Shown here: piece by piece, positions 59,491 to 64,000 of the stretch | How positions within the stretch are numbered: position 1 is the first letter of the stretch | How the letters are laid out: every line of letters starts with the position of its first letter | Source: Tetraselmis striata | Taxonomy: Eukaryota > Chlorophyta > Chlorodendrophyceae > Chlorodendrales > Chlorodendraceae | Direction: 5' to 3' | Assembly (NCBI GenBank): GCA_006384855.1 | Contig: VCJN01002955.1 | Span: 286,501 to 350,500, forward strand | DNA: 64,000 nucleotides | The notes under the pieces: model-generated | Seen by the model: the letters and a program-made list of their open reading frames with translations, nothing else | What the model was told of the DNA's origin: nothing | Databases searched by the model: none | Program-made: the position numbers and the translations under genes

Positions 59491-60098
59491 GGAAAAAGGC
59501 AACAAATTTCACAATCCACCTTACCCCCGTGGCACAATTGGACACGCTGAATACCACAAGGGAAATTTTATTTCCAAAGAATGTATCAATTTTCGACAAT
59601 TTCAAGTTCAGGGCATCCCGGAGGTATTAAAATGCACAAAAATGGTTTACGTGTATGGAACAGTTGATGTGCACAATTTGTCGAACCGCGACGTAAACAA
59701 ATGTGACTGTTTAAGGGTGCGAAAATCGACCCCCCGCCAAAAAAAGTCCTTCTGAGCCGGCGCGTATTCTGAGCCCTTTTTTTTGGGCGGGGGGTCGATT
59801 TTCGCACCCTTAAACAGTCACATTTGTTTACGTCGCGGTTCGACAAATTGTGCACATCAACTGTTCCATACACGTAAACCACTTTTATGCGTAGTTTACT
59901 CTTACTGCAGTAATTTCTTTCTTCCACATGAAAATAATAAGAAAAGAAAAGGGTTCCTGCTGTGCACATTTCTCTAAAGAATCGGGGTAAACGGAATGTA
60001 CAATATTGGCGCCTCTTCAACTCCGTTCGGTATTTTGTTTACCGCTTGATTCATACGGGTTTATGTACTTATGTACTTACTTACAAAAAACAAAATGT
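59491..60098. repeat. 608-bp spacer segment of the higher-order repeat (copy 1)
   Basis: Interrupts the 304-bp array and is repeated almost exactly at 63199-63806, 3,708 bp away. It is AT-richer than the units and contains the long inverted repeat at 59643-59881. No convincing gene. Confidence 0.92.
59643..59881. repeat. Long inverted repeat with ~100-bp arms (copy 1)
   Basis: Arms 59643-59745 and 59779-59881 pair with one visible mismatch; the loop is about 33 nt. Such a structure can extrude as a cruciform or fold as a stable hairpin in single strands or RNA. Candidates are a telomere-type hairpin, a replication origin, or a small inverted-repeat transposable element. Confidence 0.93.
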
Positions 60099-60169
60099 AA
60101 CACTTTCGTCGAAATTATGCGTCGACCCTCGTCGTCCGAGCCCCAGGTCAGCGCCTCCCGAAGCCCGGG

Positions 60170-60214
<45 letters not shown>

Positions 60215-63198
60215 GCTTCACTGTCGTGGCCCGGCAAGGTGGGACAGTTTGCACTTTTTGGCGTTCCTGTGCCGTAAACGGATGTCCCTGTTTTGGAGGG
60301 CATTACAGGCGAGGCGGTACCATGAAAGGGTGGGTCGAGTGTGCACCGGTTGATTCATACGGTAACCCGGATTTATTTCGAAAATGACACATTGTGAAAA
60401 GTAACGTTTTCGTCGAAATTATGCGTCGACCCTCGTCGTCCGAACCCCAGGTCAGCGCCTCCCGAAGCCCGGGACGTGAGCTGGCTTCACAGACCCCCTC
60501 CCGGAGGGGCTGGAGCAGGCTAAACTGTCGTGGCCCGGCAAGGTGGGACAGTTTGCACTTTTTGGCGTTCCTGTGCCGTAAACGGATGTCCCTGTTTTGG
60601 AGGGCATTACAGGCGAGGCGGTACCATGAAAGGGTGGGTCGAGTGTGCACCGGTTGATTCATACGGTAACCCGGATTTATTTCGAAAATGACACATTGTG
60701 AAAAGTAACGTTTTCGTCGAAATTATGCGTCGACCCTCGTCGTCCGAACCCCAGGTCAGCGCCTCCCGAAGCCCGGGACGTGAGCTGGCTTCACAGACCC
60801 CCTCCCGGAGGGGCTGGAGCAGGCTTCACTGTCGTGGCCCGGCAAGGTGGGACAGTTTGCACTTTTTGGCGTTCCTGTGCCGTAAACGGATGTCCCTGTT
60901 TTGGAGGGCATTACAGGCGAGGCGGTACCATGAAAGGGTGGGTCGAGTGTGCACCGGTTGATTCATACGGTAACCCGGATTTATTTCGAAAATGACACAT
61001 TGTGAAAAGTAACGTTTTCGTCGAAATTATGCGTCGACCCTCGTCGTCCGAACCCCAGGTCAGCGCCTCCCGAAGCCCGGGACGTGAGCTGGCTTCACAG
61101 ACCCCCTCCCGGAGGGGCTGGAGCAGGCTTCACTGTCGTGGCCCGGCAAGGTGGGACAGTTTGCACTTTTTGGCGTTCCTGTGCCGTAAACGGATGTCCC
61201 TGTTTTGGAGGGCATTACAGGCGAGGCGGTACCATGAAAGGGTGGGTCGAGTGTGCACCGGTTGATTCATACGGTAACCCGGATTTATTTCGAAAATGAC
61301 ACATTGTGAAAAGTAACGTTTTCGTCGAAATTATGCGTCGACCCTCGTCGTCCGAACCCCAGGTCAGCGCCTCCCGAAGCCCGGGACGTGAGCTGGCTTC
61401 ACAGACCCCCTCCCGGAGGGGCTGGAGCAGGCTTCACTGTCGTGGCCCGGCAAGGTGGGACAGTTTGCACTTTTTGGCGTTCCTGTGCCGTAAACGGATG
61501 TCCCTGTTTTGGAGGGCATTACAGGCGAGGCGGTACCATGAAAGGGTGGGTCGAGTGTGCACCGGTTGATTCATACGGTAACCCGGATTTATTTCGAAAA
61601 TGACACATTGTGAAAAGTAACGTTTTCGTCGAAATTATGCGTCGACCCTCGTCGTCCGAACCCCAGGTCAGCGCCTCCCGAAGCCCGGGACGTGAGCTGG
61701 CTTCACAGACCCCCTCCCGGAGGGGCTGGAGCAGGCTAAACTGTCGTGGCCCGGCAAGGTGGGACAGTTTGCACTTTTTGGCGTTCCTGTGCCGTAAACG
61801 GATGTCCCTGTTTTGGAGGGCATTACAGGCGAGGCGGTACCATGAAAGGGTGGGTCGAGTGTGCACCGGTTGATTCATACGGTAACCCGGATTTATTTCG
61901 AAAATGACACATTGTGAAAAGTAACGTTTTCGTCGAAATTATGCGTCGACCCTCGTCGTCCGAACCCCAGGTCAGCGCCTCCCGAAGCCCGGGACGTGAG
62001 CTGGCTTCACAGACCCCCTCCCGGAGGGGCTGGAGCAGGCTAAACTGTCGTGGCCCGGCAAGGTGGGACAGTTTGCACTTTTTGGCGTTCCTGTGCCGTA
62101 AACGGATGTCCCTGTTTTGGAGGGCATTACAGGCGAGGCGGTACCATGAAAGGGTGGGTCGAGTGTGCACCGGTTGATTCATACGGTAACCCGGATTTAT
62201 TTCGAAAATGACATATTGTGAAAAGTAACGTTTTCGTCGAAATTATGCGTCGACCCTCGTCGTCCGAACCCCAGGTCAGCGCCTCCCGAAGCCCGGGACG
62301 TGAGCTGGCTTCACAGGCCCCCTCCCGGAGGGGCTGGAGCAGGCTTCACTGTCGTGGCCCGGCAAGGTGGGACAGTTTGCACTTTTTGGCGTTCCTGTGC
62401 CGTAAACGGATGTCCCTGTTTTGGAGGGCATTACAGGCGAGGCGGTACCATGAAAGGGTGGGTCGAGTGTGCACCGGTTGATTCATACGGTAACCCGGAT
62501 TTATTTCGAAAATGACACATTGTGAAAAGTAACGTTTTCGTCGAAATTATGCGTCGACCCTCGTCGTCCGAACCCCAGGTCAGCGCCTCCCGAAGCCCGG
62601 GACGTGAGCTGGCTTCACAGGCCCCCTCCCGGAGGGGCTGGAGCAGGCTTCACTGTCGTGGCCCGGCAAGGTGGGACAGTTTGCACTTTTTGGCGTTCCT
62701 GTGCCGTAAACGGATGTCCCTGTTTTGGAGGGCATTACAGGCGAGGCGGTACCATGAAAGGGTGGGTCGAGTGTGCACCGGTTGATTCATACGGTAACCC
62801 GGATTTATTTCGAAAATGACACATTGTGAAAAGTAACGTTTTCGTCGAAATTATGCGTCGACCCTCGTCGTCCGAACCCCAGGTCAGCGCCTCCCGAAGC
62901 CCGGGACGTGAGCTGGCTTCACAGACCCCCTCCCGGAGGGGCTGGAGCAGGCTTCACTGTCGTGGCCCGGCAAGGTGGGACAGTTTGCACTTTTTGGCGT
63001 TCCTGTGCCGTAAACGGATGTCCCTGTTTTGGAGGGCATTACAGGCGAGGCGGTACCATGAAAGGGTGGGTCGAGTGTGCACCGGTTGATTCATACGGTA
63101 ACCCGGATTTATTTCGAAAATGACACATTGTGAAAAGTAACGTTTTCGTCGAAATTATGCGTCGACCCTCGTCGTCCGAACCCCAGGTCAGCGCCTCC
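60099..63198. repeat. 304-bp tandem repeat array, central block (about 10 units)
   Basis: Units start at 60099 and then exactly every 304 bp from 60403 to 63139. The last is cut at the same place as the unit at 59431. Units differ by a few linked changes (TTCACT versus TAAACT near the middle, CAGACC versus CAGGCC, ACATATTG versus ACACATTG), which allow sub-families to be traced. Confidence 0.96.
60172..60211 (+). repeat. Run of 40 G residues
   Basis: An uninterrupted G run replaces the normal CGTGAGCTGG...GGCTGGA part of the unit at 60099. The equivalent unit at 63807 has only six G in this place. It would form G-quadruplexes if real, but may be an assembly or sequencing artefact. Confidence 0.9.
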
Positions 63199-63806
63199 GG
63201 AAAAAGGCAACAAATTTCACAATCCACCTTACCCCCGTGGCACAATTGGACACGCTGAATACCACAAGGGAAATTTTATTTCCAAAGAATGTATCAATTT
63301 TCGACAATTTCAAGTTCAGGGCATCCCGGAGGTATTAAAATGCACAAAAATGGTTTACGTGTATGGAACAGTTGATGTGCACAATTTGTCGAACCGCGAC
63401 GTAAACAAATGTGACTGTTTAAGGGTGCGAAAATCGACCCCCCGCCAAAAAAAGTCCTTCTGAGCCGGCGCGTATTCTGAGCCCTTTTTTTTGGGCGGGG
63501 GGTCGATTTTCGCACCCTTAAACAGTCACATTTGTTTACGTCGCGGTTCGACAAATTGTGCACATCAACTGTTCCATACACGTAAACCACTTTTATGCGT
63601 AGTTTACTCTTACTGCAGTAATTTCTTTCTTCCACATGAAAATAATAAGAAAAGAAAAGGGTTCCTGCTGTGCACATTTCTCTAAAGAATCGGGGTAAAC
63701 GGAATGTACAATATTGGCGCCTCTTCAACTCCGTTCGGTATTTTGTTTACCGCTTGATTCATACGGGTTTATGTACTTATGTACTTACTTAAAAAAAACA
63801 AAATGT
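63199..63806. repeat. 608-bp spacer segment of the higher-order repeat (copy 2)
   Basis: Second copy of 59491-60098, offset 3,708 bp, with an almost identical inverted repeat (see next entry). One A/C difference is visible near 63791. Confidence 0.92.
63351..63589. repeat. Long inverted repeat with ~100-bp arms (copy 2)
   Basis: Same sequence as 59643-59881, offset 3,708 bp. Both arms are kept identical in the two copies. Confidence 0.93.
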
Positions 63807-64000
63807 AACACTTTCGTCGAAATTATGCGTCGACCCTCGTCGTCCGAGCCCCAGGTCAGCGCCTCCCGAAGCCCGGGCCGGGGGGGCTGGCTTCGTCACT
63901 GTCGTGGCCCGGTAAGGTGGGACAGTTTGCACTTTTTGGCGTTCCTGTGCCGTAAACGGATGTCCCTGTTTTGGAGGGCATTACAGGCGAGGCGGTACCA
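63807..64000. repeat. 304-bp tandem repeat unit, continuing past the window edge
   Basis: Starts like the unit at 60099 (AACACTTTCGTCG rather than AACGTTTTCGTCG) and carries a shortened middle with a six-G run. The array evidently continues beyond the window. Confidence 0.9.

Noticed and set aside
58814-63123. Identical 71- and 87-residue open frames in every 304-bp unit
   Set aside because: They exist only because the unit repeats. The 87-residue frame starts with GTG, neither resembles a protein family, and the opposite strand also has open frames in the same place.
58516-64000. Repeat array as a CRISPR array
   Set aside because: The whole 304-bp unit repeats. There are no short repeats alternating with unique spacers and no cas genes.

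Overview
The window reads as one end of a GC-rich (roughly 60% by eye) linear genome of a large eukaryotic DNA virus of the Nucleocytoviricota, most like the algal/protist branches (Algavirales/Imitervirales). The evidence is gene content. There is an Rpb10-like RNA polymerase subunit, a poxvirus A22-type Holliday junction resolvase, RNase III, an XRN-type 5'-3' exonuclease, two BCS1-like AAA ATPases and an RFC-like AAA ATPase. There are also a patatin, a subtilisin-like protease, an MscL-like channel and several virus-specific families that I recognise from memory (DUF5761, DUF5767, DUF5771, DUF5899, DUF2828). Genes are tightly packed on both strands, with spacers often below 60 bp and many short overlaps. 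I see no complete tRNA, no rRNA, no CRISPR array, and no major capsid or DNA polymerase gene in this stretch. The host and genus cannot be fixed from the sequence alone.

Layout. 1-8.5 kb: an AT-rich leader, a probably truncated cap-methyltransferase-like gene, then an accessory set (SNase-like nuclease, Ser/Thr kinase, coiled-coil membrane protein, alpha/beta hydrolase, BCS1-like ATPase, degenerate ELO-like elongase, DUF1796 protein). 8.6-23.3 kb: a second BCS1-like ATPase, a DUF2828/vWA protein, two Cys-rich modular proteins (the larger with a recent 592-bp internal duplication), a GIY-YIG nuclease and a RecD/SF1 helicase. 23.4-44.3 kb: dense core-like genes, namely DUF2177, DUF5771, MYND, chromatin-like basic proteins, Rpb10, resolvase, small membrane and virion-type proteins, XRN, MscL-like, DUF5767, DUF5899, patatin, RING/collagen-like, subtilase, RNase III and a kinase-like protein. 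44.3-48.4 kb: an intact-looking DNA transposon, described below. 48.4-58.5 kb: putative virion/membrane genes, including a 1,692-residue protein, DUF5761, a LamG-like protein, and an RFC-like ATPase at the edge of the repeats. 58.5-64.0 kb: a non-coding repeat domain of 304-bp tandem units interrupted every 3,708 bp by a segment that contains a ~100-bp-arm inverted repeat. It continues past the window edge and looks like a terminal or telomere-like region.

The most striking feature is the 4,057-bp element at 44339-48395. It combines an IS630/Tc1-mariner-type DD34E transposase with a full-length Fanzor (eukaryotic TnpB relative). It is bounded by 558-bp near-perfect terminal inverted repeats and flanked by TA. 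Each inverted repeat contains the 3' third of the Fanzor zinc-ribbon/RuvC-III coding region plus the ~180 bp downstream that would be expected to make the guide RNA. The element therefore carries two outward-facing copies of the presumed guide-RNA locus, and the inferred empty site is the palindrome CATATG.

Working together (inference): the XRN and RNase III genes point to control of host or viral RNA. Rpb10, the resolvase and the RFC-like ATPase belong to cytoplasmic or nuclear transcription and replication. The many one- or two-TM, coiled-coil and basic proteins of 25-44 and 48-57 kb look like virion membrane and packaging components. The Cys-rich modular proteins look like surface or adhesion fibres, which vary by internal duplication.
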